A DNA stretch of 24,009 bases from Thermoplasmata archaeon M9B2D. GTDB taxonomy: Archaea; Thermoplasmatota; E2; DHVEG-1. The translations under genes and the position numbers were made by a program. The stretch is from positions 1 through 24,009 of the forward strand of contig MUGD01000018.1 of NCBI GenBank assembly GCA_002900555.1. The letters are read 5' to 3'. Below are positions 1 through 7,466 of the stretch, one piece after another (the stretch's first letter is position 1; the number at the start of each line of letters is the position of its first letter). Under the pieces are notes generated by a model. The model was not told the DNA's origin. It ran no database searches and worked only from the letters and a program-made list of their open reading frames with translations.

Positions 1-3
1 GAG

Positions 4-77
4 TGGGCTCGTTGAGATTCGAACTCAAGACCTCCTCCGTGTCAGGGAGACGTCATAACCAACTAGACCACGAGCCC
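4..77 (-). tRNA. tRNA-Val (anticodon GAC)
   Basis: The minus strand folds as a 74-nt cloverleaf. The acceptor GGGCTCG pairs with CGAGCCC, the discriminator is A, the anticodon loop CTGACAC carries GAC, and the T arm is TTGAG-TTCGAAT-CTCAA. No CCA is encoded, which is usual in many archaea. It reads valine GUC/GUU codons. A T/A-rich element at about 125-135 (minus strand CATTTAAAAAG) could be its TATA box, which would leave a short 5' leader for RNase P. The neighbouring gene is the caspase-like peptidase, on the same strand and upstream. Confidence 0.95.
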
Positions 78-171
78 GAGACCAAAACCATAGATGTTAT
101 GGTGTGCAACCAGAATTTCTATTGCTTTTTAAATGTTTCAGTGCCTCTGAGCTCAATGTGTCTTTTGAATC

Positions 172-1122
172 CTATGTATAGGTTACAGGAAAATCATCAG
201 GGAAACCATCAGAGATTGTTGGGTTTTGTTGACCAAGGAGATCTAACCAGAAGTCAGCCAACCGAAATGACTCCTCAGCAGAGACGATGCCATCGTTATT
301 TCCACTTGCCCCCCATGTGGTGGTATCTGCTACTCCTCCAAAGCCGGCAATGAGCAAGTCTGAGAAATCCGACCCAAAGGAGAGCTGATTTTCGCTGCAG
401 GACATCAGCACAACCCTGTTTGCTGCTGAAAGGCTTTCAACAAATCCGTTAGCAAATGATTCCGCTGTTGCGGTATATCCCTTTTGACCACCTATGGTAA
501 GTGGGACTGGTCGATCGTTAAACCCACCACTGTAGCAGCTATCAACAATCAGACAGAGACCTTGGCAGCGGATGATACTAAGGAAAAAGTTTAGGAGATC
601 ATCCCAGATGATGCCATATGATTTGCTAAACCCATTGTACATCACAAGAAGTTCATCTGTCCCATCTGGCTCGTCTTTAGGCGGGAGATCCCATGGTAGG
701 TCATTCCTTTTCAACTGTCCACCATGTGTGGTGAGATACACAAGGACATAATCCTCGTTTCTGGAGTTTTTTCGTAGCCAGAGCAATTCTTTGATAAGGT
801 TCTGCAGCAGTGCTTGGCTTCCTTTTACCACATGGATGTTACTGGTTTGCCAGAAGTTTGGCGACTGAAGAAGCACATCATAGAAGTCATCACAGGCTTC
901 CAGCATCGATGGCCGGTCTTGATCAGGAGCACCTTCGTAGACACCCACTGCAAACAATAACGCCCAATACCTCGATTGCGATGACTGTCCTGTTTCTCCA
1001 CTTTGAATGGTCTGTTTTTTTAGATTTAGAACTCCTAATCCAGCAGTGCATGCTGGAGACACAAGGAGTACAATACAAATAAATGCTATACTGCCTACAC
1101 TCCATTTCATTTTTCCATTCAT
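172..1122 (-). CDS. secreted caspase-like (clan CD, C13/C14-type) cysteine peptidase
   Basis: A 316-residue protein with an N-terminal signal or anchor segment (about residues 7-28) and then a caspase-hemoglobinase fold. Seen directly: the LTTHGG motif with probable catalytic His133, and IVDSCYSGG with probable catalytic Cys196, each after a hydrophobic strand as in metacaspases and legumain-like enzymes. Near the C-terminus, GNNDGIVSAEESF (about 274-286) resembles the Asp-Gly segment found in many prokaryotic C13/C14-like proteins. The ATG at 1122 has GAGGG a few bases upstream; a second ATG four codons later would also leave a signal peptide. The protein probably acts outside the membrane on proteins or peptides, with substrate unknown. 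A lipoprotein is possible (Cys25), but the lipobox is poor. The gene stands alone between tRNA-Val and the divergent sugar-nucleotide cluster. Confidence 0.85.
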   Translation of the reverse strand: MNGKMKWSVGSIAFICIVLLVSPACTAGLGVLNLKKQTIQSGETGQSSQSRYWALLFAVGVYEGAPDQDRPSMLEACDDFYDVLLQSPNFWQTSNIHVVKGSQALLQNLIKELLWLRKNSRNEDYVLVYLTTHGGQLKRNDLPWDLPPKDEPDGTDELLVMYNGFSKSYGIIWDDLLNFFLSIIRCQGLCLIVDSCYSGGFNDRPVPLTIGGQKGYTATAESFANGFVESLSAANRVVLMSCSENQLSFGSDFSDLLIAGFGGVADTTTWGASGNNDGIVSAEESFRLADFWLDLLGQQNPTISDGFPDDFPVTYT

Positions 1123-1230
1123 AATGTTCCCTCTTACATCAAAGTGATATGGTAATTATAATATTACATTCATATAAATTCTTTTCGTTGTATCCTTTAA
1201 AGTAAAAAAACAAACGATTTAATATGTCGC

Positions 1231-1263
1231 ACCTGTTTCAGGTCATATAAAAAACAATGAGGG
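1231..1263 (+). promoter_or_regulatory. leader of the nucleotidyltransferase gene: small inverted repeat, TATA-like element and SD
   Basis: ACCTG-TTT-CAGGT (1231-1243) is a perfect 5-bp inverted repeat directly followed by CATATAAAA (1244-1252), and GAGGG at 1259-1263 is an SD 6 nt before ATG 1270. A second TATA-like stretch, ATTTAATATG, lies at about 1217-1226 and would put the transcript start just before the SD. The inverted repeat could be an operator or a short hairpin in the leader; the sequence does not decide between them. Confidence 0.4.
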
Positions 1264-1269
1264 ACTGTT

Positions 1270-2298
1270 ATGGAGGCAATCATCCTTGCTGGAGGCTTTG
1301 GAACCAGATTACGCCCATTTACCTTTACAAAAGCAAAATCCCTGCTCCCTATCTTAAATGAGCCAATGATTTCCCATTTAATAAAAACACTTCCAAAAAA
1401 AGTCGATACTGTCATTCTTGCGGTGAACTATCGAAGGGAACAAATCGAGGATTATTTTTGTACCAATGATTTCGGAAAAACCATTCTTGTCAATGAGGAG
1501 CCAGAGCCACTTGGGACCGGTGGGGCTGTCAAGTTCGCCGATCGGTTCATCCGCGGGAATTTTTTTGTGCTTAATGCTGACATTATCTGCTCCTTAAATC
1601 TCACAGAGATGCTTCGATTCCATGAACGGAAAAAATCAGTCGCAACCATTTCACTGTGGCCTGTCGAGAATGTCTCCGAATTCGGCGTCGTTGACATTAA
1701 AAAAGACGGCACAATCACAAAGTTTGTTGAAAAACCAAAAGCAGAGGATGCCCCCTCTGATCTTATCAACGCCGGAGCATATCTCCTTGAACCACAAGTG
1801 CTTAATTACATAGAATCCGGTAGGCTTGTATCCATGGAAAAACAAATCTTCCCGCAGATCATCCAGAACACCGGACGGTTTTTTGGTTACAAATTCAAAG
1901 GATACTGGTGTGACGTAGGCAGAATCAGCAGCTACTTAAACGTCCAATCGCTGCTTTTAGAGAAACAAAAGAAAGCATTTGTCACAGGGGAACAATGCAC
2001 AATACAGGGAACATTGCACCGCTCCTGCGCTGGGAACAAAGTACATATAGGCAAAGGTACGACCATAGAATCAAGTGTTCTCTTTGACAATGCCATCGTA
2101 GGGGAAAACGTGACATTAGACCACTGCGTGATTGGTGAACATAGTGAGATTGGCGATGGATCGATATTGCGAAATGTTGCAGTTGGTGATAATGAACGAC
2201 TTGAGAAACACACAACACTTGACAACACAGTCGTGTGGAACAAGCCCATTCCAGAAGGATACCCAAGTAAACAAATTGGAAACGTGATTGGTGAATAA
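1270..2298 (+). CDS. sugar-1-phosphate nucleotidyltransferase with left-handed beta-helix tail
   Basis: A 342-residue enzyme of the NTP_transferase family, which joins a sugar-1-phosphate to a nucleotide and releases pyrophosphate. The N-terminus shows the signature ILAGGFGTRLRPFT followed by KAKSLLPI, the nucleotide-binding and Lys elements. LNADII at about residues 99-104 is the metal-binding Asp region. From about residue 235 the sequence becomes hexapeptide-like (VHIGKGTTI, AIVGENVTL, CVIGEHSEIGDGS), a left-handed beta-helix as in GDP-mannose pyrophosphorylases and archaeal GlmU-like enzymes. The sugar and nucleotide cannot be fixed from sequence; mannose-1-P/GTP, glucose-1-P/dTTP or UTP are all possible. 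It is too short for a full two-domain GlmU. Two phosphohexomutase genes follow on the same strand and probably supply its sugar-1-phosphate. ATG 1270 has an SD (GAGGG). Confidence 0.9.
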   Translation: MEAIILAGGFGTRLRPFTFTKAKSLLPILNEPMISHLIKTLPKKVDTVILAVNYRREQIEDYFCTNDFGKTILVNEEPEPLGTGGAVKFADRFIRGNFFVLNADIICSLNLTEMLRFHERKKSVATISLWPVENVSEFGVVDIKKDGTITKFVEKPKAEDAPSDLINAGAYLLEPQVLNYIESGRLVSMEKQIFPQIIQNTGRFFGYKFKGYWCDVGRISSYLNVQSLLLEKQKKAFVTGEQCTIQGTLHRSCAGNKVHIGKGTTIESSVLFDNAIVGENVTLDHCVIGEHSEIGDGSILRNVAVGDNERLEKHTTLDNTVVWNKPIPEGYPSKQIGNVIGE

Positions 2299-2320
2299 AC
2301 CAACCCGGCTCTCACACAGA

Positions 2321-2330
2321 TTTTTATAAC
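2321..2330 (+). promoter_or_regulatory. TATA box for the first phosphohexomutase gene
   Basis: TTTTTATAAC lies in the 41-bp gap after the nucleotidyltransferase stop. The centre of TTATAA is about 26 nt before the ATG at 2352 and only about 13 nt before the ATG at 2340. No SD precedes either. This fits a leaderless mRNA beginning at 2352, so the gene may be transcribed separately from the one upstream. Confidence 0.55.
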
Positions 2331-2351
2331 AGGCAGCTCATGTGCCCTCTT

Positions 2352-3737
2352 ATGAATCAGCCTATCTCAAAACAAATATTCCGGGCATATGATATCAGAG
2401 GATTGTATAACAAGGACATTTCCCCTGAGGTGTTTTACAAAATCGGTCTTGCTGCAGGCACCTACGTACGACACACCATGAAAGGGACGCACATCACCGT
2501 TGGAAACGACATCCGTCAGTCAAGCCTACCTCTTGCACACGCGTTCATCGCGGGAGTCACTGCGACTGGAGTACATATCAAATACACGGGGACGACGTCA
2601 TTTGGACAGACGCTTTTTGCTGGAGGAACGATGAAGGCTAATTTGATTGCGTTTGTCACGGCCAGTCATTTGCCCCCTGAGTGGAATGGGATTAAGTTTT
2701 ATTACGGTGATGGGGTCGGGTTCCCCGAAGAACGGCTCATGGCGATCAGAGACCTTGTGCTACAGAATTCCTACGAGTTGGTTTCCTGGGATGCCATCGG
2801 GCAGGTAGACGCCATCGATGCGCGATCCTCCTATAAAACCTTCTTCCTTTCTCGTTTCAGAAACAAAAATAAACTCACTGTCGTCCTTGACTGCGGTGGC
2901 GCAAGCATGACCCTTTCCGCACCAGAGATCTTCTCCGCGTTAGGATTCCAGGTCATACCGGTCTATTGCAACCCAGACCCGACGTTCTCAAAACGGCCAT
3001 CAGACCCAAAACCAAAGAATCTAACGACGCTTGTCACTACCCTGAAGAAACAGAACGCTGACTTTGGTGTCGCATTCGACGGCGATGGGGACAGGGCAGT
3101 CATTGTTGATAACACAGGACAGATACTCTCCGCGGATCAAACCGGCATCATCATCGGAAAGCATGGACTAAAAACGAAGAAAGGGACCATCATCGTCAAC
3201 GTTGAATGCTCCAAATCCGTCAAAGAGCAGCTCGAACCCCTTGGTTTTTCAATCAAACAAATACCTGTTGGTCACACCTTTTTAACACTGGAGGCAAAGC
3301 AGGAACAGGCACCGCTTGGCATTGAATCATCTGGACATATTATCCTTCCTGATTATTTCCTTTTTGACGATGCTCTTGTAGTCCCTCTGAAGATAGCAGA
3401 AATCCTTACGCAGGAAAAAAAACCCTTACATGATCTGGTAAAAGAAATCCCAAGGTATCCGATAAAAAAAGAGGAAATTGACTGTGCTGATGAACTTAAG
3501 TTTACGGTCATCAATCACCTCAAACAGACACTGTCTAATGAATATTCGCAGGTAAACACCATGGATGGCGTCCGAGTTGATTTCAAGGACGGATGGGTAC
3601 TGATCCGTGCATCAAACACTAGCCCTGTCATCCGATTAACTGTTGAAGCGGATACCATGGAAATTCTATCTGAGCTGACAACCCGGTTTATGACAAAAAC
3701 ACAACAAATAGTACAAGATATGCAAGCAAAAACATAA
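2352..3737 (+). CDS. phosphomannomutase/phosphoglucomutase family protein
   Basis: An alpha-D-phosphohexomutase that interconverts hexose-6-P and hexose-1-P through a phosphoserine. The four family signatures appear in order: IFRAYDIRG at the N-terminus; the catalytic-serine loop TASHLPPEWNGIK; the metal loop FDGDGDRAVIVD; the sugar loop GIESSGH; and the phosphate loop RASNTSPVIRL. At 461 residues it is normal for the family. The catalytic loop has Leu where most members have Asn (TASHNPP), a readable deviation. The start is placed at ATG 2352 because of the TATA spacing; an in-frame ATG at 2340 would add four residues. A second, clearly different paralogue follows 14 bp downstream, so the two probably handle different sugars. 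Confidence 0.92.
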   Translation: MNQPISKQIFRAYDIRGLYNKDISPEVFYKIGLAAGTYVRHTMKGTHITVGNDIRQSSLPLAHAFIAGVTATGVHIKYTGTTSFGQTLFAGGTMKANLIAFVTASHLPPEWNGIKFYYGDGVGFPEERLMAIRDLVLQNSYELVSWDAIGQVDAIDARSSYKTFFLSRFRNKNKLTVVLDCGGASMTLSAPEIFSALGFQVIPVYCNPDPTFSKRPSDPKPKNLTTLVTTLKKQNADFGVAFDGDGDRAVIVDNTGQILSADQTGIIIGKHGLKTKKGTIIVNVECSKSVKEQLEPLGFSIKQIPVGHTFLTLEAKQEQAPLGIESSGHIILPDYFLFDDALVVPLKIAEILTQEKKPLHDLVKEIPRYPIKKEEIDCADELKFTVINHLKQTLSNEYSQVNTMDGVRVDFKDGWVLIRASNTSPVIRLTVEADTMEILSELTTRFMTKTQQIVQDMQAKT

Positions 3738-3751
3738 AGGTTGAAGAGGCC

Positions 3752-5128
3752 ATGACACGACTGTTCGGTACCAATGGTATCAGAGGCATCGTCAATCAAG
3801 ACATGAATTGTGAGCTTGCCTTAGGTATTGGGAACTCCTGGGGCACCTATCTAAGAAAAACGCTTCCTCGCCCAGTCTGTGCCGTTGGAACTGACGCACG
3901 ACTCTCGAATCATATGTTGAAATCCGCCATCAACGCAGGTCTTCTCGCAACAGGATGTAATGTCGTCGACATCGGACTTGTCCCCACACCGACCCTACAA
4001 TATACAGTTAAAGAGAAAAGGTTTGACGCCGGGATCATTATCACTGCCTCGCATAATCCGCCTCAATTTAACGGCATAAAAGGGACAGCAGACGATGGGG
4101 CTGAACTTACGAAGGATGTTGAGGAGACCATCGAAACCATCTATTTTTCAAAGCAGTACGCCCTCTCAGATTGGAGAACCGTTGGTACCCTAACCACCTG
4201 GGATGGTGCGATAGACCTCTATATCAATGGTATTGTCTCAAGAGTCGATATCGCCGCTATAAAAAAACAGCGATTCCATGTGATTCTTGACTGTGGAAAC
4301 GGTGCAGGATGCCGCACGGCGCCTCTCCTTTTACAAAAACTTGGATGCAGGGTGACGAAACTGCACTGCGACCTTGATGGTACCTTTCCTGGACGGCACT
4401 CAGAACCAACCCCTCAGAACCTCATAAAACTTATGCAATATGTCTCTGAGAGTGACGGATCGTTTGGTATTGGACTGGATGGTGATGCGGATCGTGCGAT
4501 TTTCATTGATGAGAACGGGTCGTACATCTGGGGCGACAAATCGCTGTCGCTTGTCGGTAAATACATCACATATGAGACGAAAGGGGGAATAACCGTCACT
4601 CCTGTGACGACGTCCACCTGTTTTGAGGATGTCATCCGCCAGAACAACGGGCAGGTGGTGTATACGAAAGTGGGGTCCCCCATCGTCGCCTCGGTGATGA
4701 AAGAAACACATGCGGTATTCGGTGGTGAAGAGAACGGAGGACTTATCTTCCCTGAGTTTCAGTACTGTCGCGATTCGGGGATGTCCCTAGCAAAAATCCT
4801 TGAGATTCTCGCAAAAGAGAAACGACCACTTTCTGAGCTTATCGCGGACATACCCTCCTATGAGATGTTCAAAACAAAGGTCGCCTGTCCAAACGAGAAG
4901 AAAGAACACGTCATGCGTCAAATCGCTGAACATATGAAAGACAAAAGCGATGTACGATGCATCGACAGAACCGATGGCGTGAAGGTTTATCTGAACAATG
5001 GATGGGTGCTGTTGCGTCCCTCAGGCACAGAACCGATCTTTCGGGTGTACGTAGAAACAAAAGAAAAATCTCAATCTGAACAGGTTGCCATGGTTTACAA
5101 AAACCTCGTCGAATCCCTTATTGAATGA
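3752..5128 (+). CDS. glmM: phosphoglucosamine mutase-like phosphohexomutase
   Basis: A 458-residue paralogue of the preceding gene with canonical signatures: MTRLFGTNGIRGI, TASHNPPQFNGIK (phosphoserine loop), LDGDADRAIFID (Mg site), GGEENGGLIFPEFQYCRDSGM (sugar loop) and RPSGTEPIFRVYVE (phosphate loop). The GGEENGG...QYCRD form is typical of archaeal GlmM-like enzymes, which make glucosamine-1-phosphate for UDP-GlcNAc. Phosphomannomutase activity is the main alternative. It lies 14 bp after the upstream mutase, with AGAGG just before the ATG, so it is probably co-transcribed. With the nucleotidyltransferase this forms a compact route from hexose-6-P to NDP-sugar for glycoproteins or glycolipids. 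Confidence 0.88.
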   Translation: MTRLFGTNGIRGIVNQDMNCELALGIGNSWGTYLRKTLPRPVCAVGTDARLSNHMLKSAINAGLLATGCNVVDIGLVPTPTLQYTVKEKRFDAGIIITASHNPPQFNGIKGTADDGAELTKDVEETIETIYFSKQYALSDWRTVGTLTTWDGAIDLYINGIVSRVDIAAIKKQRFHVILDCGNGAGCRTAPLLLQKLGCRVTKLHCDLDGTFPGRHSEPTPQNLIKLMQYVSESDGSFGIGLDGDADRAIFIDENGSYIWGDKSLSLVGKYITYETKGGITVTPVTTSTCFEDVIRQNNGQVVYTKVGSPIVASVMKETHAVFGGEENGGLIFPEFQYCRDSGMSLAKILEILAKEKRPLSELIADIPSYEMFKTKVACPNEKKEHVMRQIAEHMKDKSDVRCIDRTDGVKVYLNNGWVLLRPSGTEPIFRVYVETKEKSQSEQVAMVYKNLVESLIE

Positions 5129-5187
5129 TGATAGGAAATCAATGTTTTATTCATTGTGAAGCATGCCTCCCGTTATCTAGGTAAAAC

Positions 5188-5281
5188 TTATAAATAAGAA
5201 GGCTATACGCTATCAAACCTTCGAACAAAAGAAAGGAATAGGAAAAGATAAATACTGAAATGAAATGTAGACTCATGGAGG
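5188..5281 (+). promoter_or_regulatory. promoter and SD of the EF-1A gene
   Basis: TTATAAATA at 5188-5196 is a near-consensus archaeal TATA box. The transcript would begin near 5215-5220, giving a 5' UTR of about 70 nt. GGAGG at 5277-5281 is a strong SD seven bases before ATG 5289. The 160-bp gap 5129-5288 holds no gene that I can support. Confidence 0.65.
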
Positions 5282-5288
5282 TCAAAGT

Positions 5289-6572
5289 ATGGCTGAAAAA
5301 CCACATCTGAATTTAGTAATTATTGGTCACGTCGATCACGGCAAGTCCACACTCGTCGGAAGAATCTTACTTGATACCGGACAGTTCCCTGCCCACATGG
5401 TAGAGAAATTCAAAGAAGAAGCGAAAGCAAAAGGAAAGGAAAGTTTCGCGTTGGCATGGATTTTCGATCAACTAAAAGAAGAACGGGAACGAGGAGTCAC
5501 AATCGATGTTGCACACAAACGATTTGACACTGATAAATATTACATCACCATCATCGATGCCCCGGGTCATCGAGATTTTGTAAAAAACATGATCACGGGA
5601 ACATCCCAAGCAGATGCAGCTATCCTTGTCGTAGCTGCACAGCATGGCGTCATGGCACAGACAAAGGAACATATGTTTCTTGCTCGGACACTTGGTGTCA
5701 AACAGATGATTGTTGCGATTAACCAGATGGATGCGACCACACCACCGTATGATAAAGCACGCTATGAACAAGTAAAAAACGATGTGCATACCCTAGCAAA
5801 AAGCGTCGGATACAAAGATGAGCAACTCCAGTTCGTCCCTGTCTCTGCGTTCGAGGGGGACAACATTAAGGAGAAAAAGAAACTCGAATGGTGGACTGGG
5901 GACCCTATCCTGAAGGCAATTGACAAATTCACCCTTCCTGAGAAACCAACACAGCTTCCGCTGAGATGGCCGATTCAGGACGTCTACTCGATTAAAGGAG
6001 TCGGTACTGTCCCTGTCGGAAAGGTCGAATGCGGTGTCATGAAACCAGGGATGACCCTGATGTTCAAACCAAGCATGAAGCCTGGTGGGGTCACGGGAGA
6101 AGTAAAAACCATTGAGATGCATCATGAAATGATTAACGAAGCCATGCCTGGTGATAACATCGGTGTGAACGTCCGCGGTCTGAACAAGGGGGATATCAAA
6201 AGGGGAGATGTCGCAGGACCAGCAAATGATCCACCAACGGTGGCCAAGTCATTTATTGCGCAGATCATGGTGTTGAACCACCCCTCCGTGATTACGAAAG
6301 GGTACACACCGGTCTTCCACTGCTACACTGCACAAGTCGCATGCAGGTTTGAAGAAATCCAAAAGAAGCTGGACCCGAAAACCGGGCAAGTCAAAGAAGA
6401 GAACCCTGACTTTATTAAAACAGGTGACGCTGCAATCGTCAAGATCATCCCCACTCGTCCGATGGTCATCGAATCATCAAAGAAAATCCCGCAACTCGGA
6501 AGATTCGCCATACGGGATATGGGGCAGACTGTGGCTGCTGGCGTCTGTTTGGAAGTTGAGGCCGCGAAGTAA
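5289..6572 (+). CDS. tuf: translation elongation factor 1-alpha (aEF1A/EF-Tu)
   Basis: A GTPase that delivers aminoacyl-tRNA to the ribosomal A site; 427 residues, the normal archaeal length. G1 GHVDHGKST (13-21), switch I region ERERGVTID (65-73), G3 DAPGH (90-94) and the G5-like SAFEG are all visible. Domains II and III follow ([16 protein letters not shown], then [27 protein letters not shown]). The G4 motif reads N145-Q146-M147-D148 (codons AAC CAG ATG GAT) instead of the usual NKMD, so the Lys that stacks on the guanine/ribose is Gln. Otherwise the protein looks intact and highly expressed, with a strong TATA and SD. It is followed by rpsJ, the common archaeal tuf-rpsJ order. Confidence 0.98.
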   Translation: MAEKPHLNLVIIGHVDHGKSTLVGRILLDTGQFPAHMVEKFKEEAKAKGKESFALAWIFDQLKEERERGVTIDVAHKRFDTDKYYITIIDAPGHRDFVKNMITGTSQADAAILVVAAQHGVMAQTKEHMFLARTLGVKQMIVAINQMDATTPPYDKARYEQVKNDVHTLAKSVGYKDEQLQFVPVSAFEGDNIKEKKKLEWWTGDPILKAIDKFTLPEKPTQLPLRWPIQDVYSIKGVGTVPVGKVECGVMKPGMTLMFKPSMKPGGVTGEVKTIEMHHEMINEAMPGDNIGVNVRGLNKGDIKRGDVAGPANDPPTVAKSFIAQIMVLNHPSVITKGYTPVFHCYTAQVACRFEEIQKKLDPKTGQVKEENPDFIKTGDAAIVKIIPTRPMVIESSKKIPQLGRFAIRDMGQTVAAGVCLEVEAAK

Positions 6573-6576
6573 ACAT

Positions 6577-6604
6577 TTCTTTCTCTTCTCTTTATTTATT
6601 TTAA
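6577..6604 (+). other. pyrimidine-rich spacer between tuf and rpsJ
   Basis: The 53-bp gap starts with a stretch composed almost only of T and C, ending in TTTATTTATTTT. Archaeal termination uses T-rich tracts, so this could attenuate transcription between tuf and rpsJ, or be a processing site. There is no stem-loop. The SD for rpsJ (GGGGG, 6612-6616) follows. Confidence 0.3.
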
Positions 6605-6625
6605 AACCAATGGGGGCAACCGAAT

Positions 6626-6940
6626 ATGCCAGCGCAGAAAGCACGGATATCATTGACCAGCACGGAATCAACGAAACTTGAGGAAGTGTGTACGCAAATT
6701 AAGATGATTGCTGAGAAAACAGGTGTCGCATTGCGAGGACCGGTGCCGATGCCGACGAAACGGCTGCGTGTTCCTTGTCGGAAATCTCCTGACGGAGAAG
6801 GGACAGAGACTATTGACCATTGGGAGATGCGGATCCATAAGCGGCTCATTGATCTGGATGCCAGTGACCGTGCGTTACGGCAGCTGATGAGGATTCAGGT
6901 TCCTGATGGCGTTCATATTGAGATTGTTTTGAAATCTTAA
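6626..6940 (+). CDS. rpsJ: 30S ribosomal protein uS10
   Basis: A 104-residue protein matching archaeal/eukaryotic uS10 (S20e) in length and sequence: [21 protein letters not shown] at the start, [40 protein letters not shown] in the loop that contacts 16S rRNA, and [13 protein letters not shown] at the end. It sits in the small-subunit head. It lies 53 bp behind tuf on the same strand, with GGGGG about nine bases before the ATG. Confidence 0.97.
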   Translation: MPAQKARISLTSTESTKLEEVCTQIKMIAEKTGVALRGPVPMPTKRLRVPCRKSPDGEGTETIDHWEMRIHKRLIDLDASDRALRQLMRIQVPDGVHIEIVLKS

Positions 6941-6954
6941 TAGAACAACTCTTT

Positions 6955-6973
6955 TTTATAAGAATATCTTATA
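6955..6973 (+). promoter_or_regulatory. TATA region of the tRNA-Ser/tRNA-Arg pair
   Basis: TTTATAAG lies about 40 nt before the tRNA-Ser 5' end, which leaves a short leader for RNase P. The region also reads TATAAGA-ATA-TCTTATA (6957-6973), a perfect 7-bp inverted repeat, so a TATA-like sequence faces both ways. The reverse direction would run back into rpsJ, so only the forward use is likely. Confidence 0.45.
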
Positions 6974-6998
6974 CCCTTGCATTAGTAGATGATAGTCT

Positions 6999-7086
6999 GC
7001 TGAGGTAGCAAAGCTCGGTTTACCGCGCCGGCCTTGAGAGCCGGTTCTCCGCAAGGGGAGCGGGAGTTCGAATCTCCCCCTCAGCG
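6999..7086 (+). tRNA. tRNA-Ser (anticodon TGA)
   Basis: An 88-nt class II tRNA. The acceptor GCTGAGG pairs with CCTCAGC, the discriminator is G (7086), and the anticodon stem CCGGC/GCCGG encloses CTTGAGA with TGA at 7035-7037. It has a long variable arm (CTCC-GCAA-GGGG) and T arm GGGAG-TTCGAAT-CTCCC. The long variable arm and G73 fit serine. The D arm is weak: G10-C25 and C11-G24 pair, but A12 faces C23. No CCA is encoded. tRNA-Arg follows 11 nt downstream and is probably on the same transcript. Confidence 0.93.
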
Positions 7087-7097
7087 CTACTCCCTTT

Positions 7098-7172
7098 GGG
7101 CGTGTGGCCTAGCCTGGATAAGGCACCGGCCTTCTAAGTCGGTAATCGCGGGTTCGAATCCCGCCACGTCCG
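7098..7172 (+). tRNA. tRNA-Arg (anticodon TCT)
   Basis: A 75-nt cloverleaf. The acceptor GGGCGTG pairs with CACGTCC (one G-U at pair 3-70) and the discriminator is G. The anticodon stem CCGGC/GTCGG has TCT at 7133-7135, and the T arm is GCGGG-TTCGAAT-CCCGC. It reads AGA/AGG. No CCA is encoded. Its 3' end from the T loop onward is repeated with one mismatch at 7812-7836, on the far side of the toxin-antitoxin pair, so this tRNA looks like an integration target. Confidence 0.95.
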
Positions 7173-7175
7173 CTT
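7151..7175 (+). repeat. att-like direct repeat, left copy (tRNA-Arg 3' end)
   Basis: 25 bases from the T arm of tRNA-Arg to 3 nt past its discriminator. They match 7812-7836 at 24 of 25 positions; the only difference is G7168 against A7829. The copies are in direct orientation, 661 bp apart. T-arm-to-3'-end repeats are the usual crossover sites of tRNA-targeting tyrosine integrases. Confidence 0.6.
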
Positions 7176-7212
7176 CATTCATTCTCAGTGGAAATCTTTA
7201 TATATAATATTT

Positions 7213-7240
7213 TATATAGTAACTATAGGTGATATATAGT
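7213..7240 (+). promoter_or_regulatory. promoter/operator of the toxin-antitoxin pair
   Basis: An AT-rich promoter stretch begins at about 7199. TATATAGT occurs at 7213-7220 and again at 7233-7240, exactly 20 bp apart, with TATAGT-A-ACTATA (7215-7227) forming a 13-bp palindrome between them. Ribbon-helix-helix antitoxins usually bind such spaced repeats near their own promoter, so this is a likely autoregulatory operator. The SD AGGTGA (7227-7232) lies within it. Confidence 0.5.
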
Positions 7241-7466
7241 GAACAATGTGACCACGATTCAGTTGGATAAATCCGTGGTTGAATCCCTGAAAAAACACAA
7301 GGAATATCCGCGACAGACCTACAACGAACTGATCTTGCATATGATTGAAATCGTCAAAAATCTCAAAAAAAGAAATCAATACGACGAATTCTTACACAAA
7401 ATACAGCAACCCAAGATGAAAGACCTATGGGACAATAAAGAAGATGAGGCGTGGAATGACGTTTAA
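7239..7466 (+). CDS. ribbon-helix-helix-like antitoxin
   Basis: A 75-residue protein beginning with the pattern NVTTIQLDKSVVESLKKHKEYPRQTYNELILHMIE: a short beta strand (TTIQL) followed by two helices, as in archaeal RHH antitoxins of the DUF7557 type. The rest, rich in Lys, Asp and Trp (KMKDLWDNKEDEAWNDV), is probably the toxin-wrapping tail. The start is GTG 7239 with SD AGGTGA six bases upstream; another GTG nine bases on would shorten it slightly. It overlaps the toxin gene by 11 bases when the toxin starts at ATG 7456. The role inferred is to neutralise the downstream MazF-like toxin and repress the operon. Confidence 0.75.
   Translation: MNNVTTIQLDKSVVESLKKHKEYPRQTYNELILHMIEIVKNLKKRNQYDEFLHKIQQPKMKDLWDNKEDEAWNDV

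Noticed and set aside
6957..6973. The TATAAGA-ATA-TCTTATA inverted repeat as a bidirectional promoter like the one at 21721.
   Set aside because: Reverse transcription would run into rpsJ antisense with no gene on that strand. The symmetry is probably a chance feature of a TATA region.
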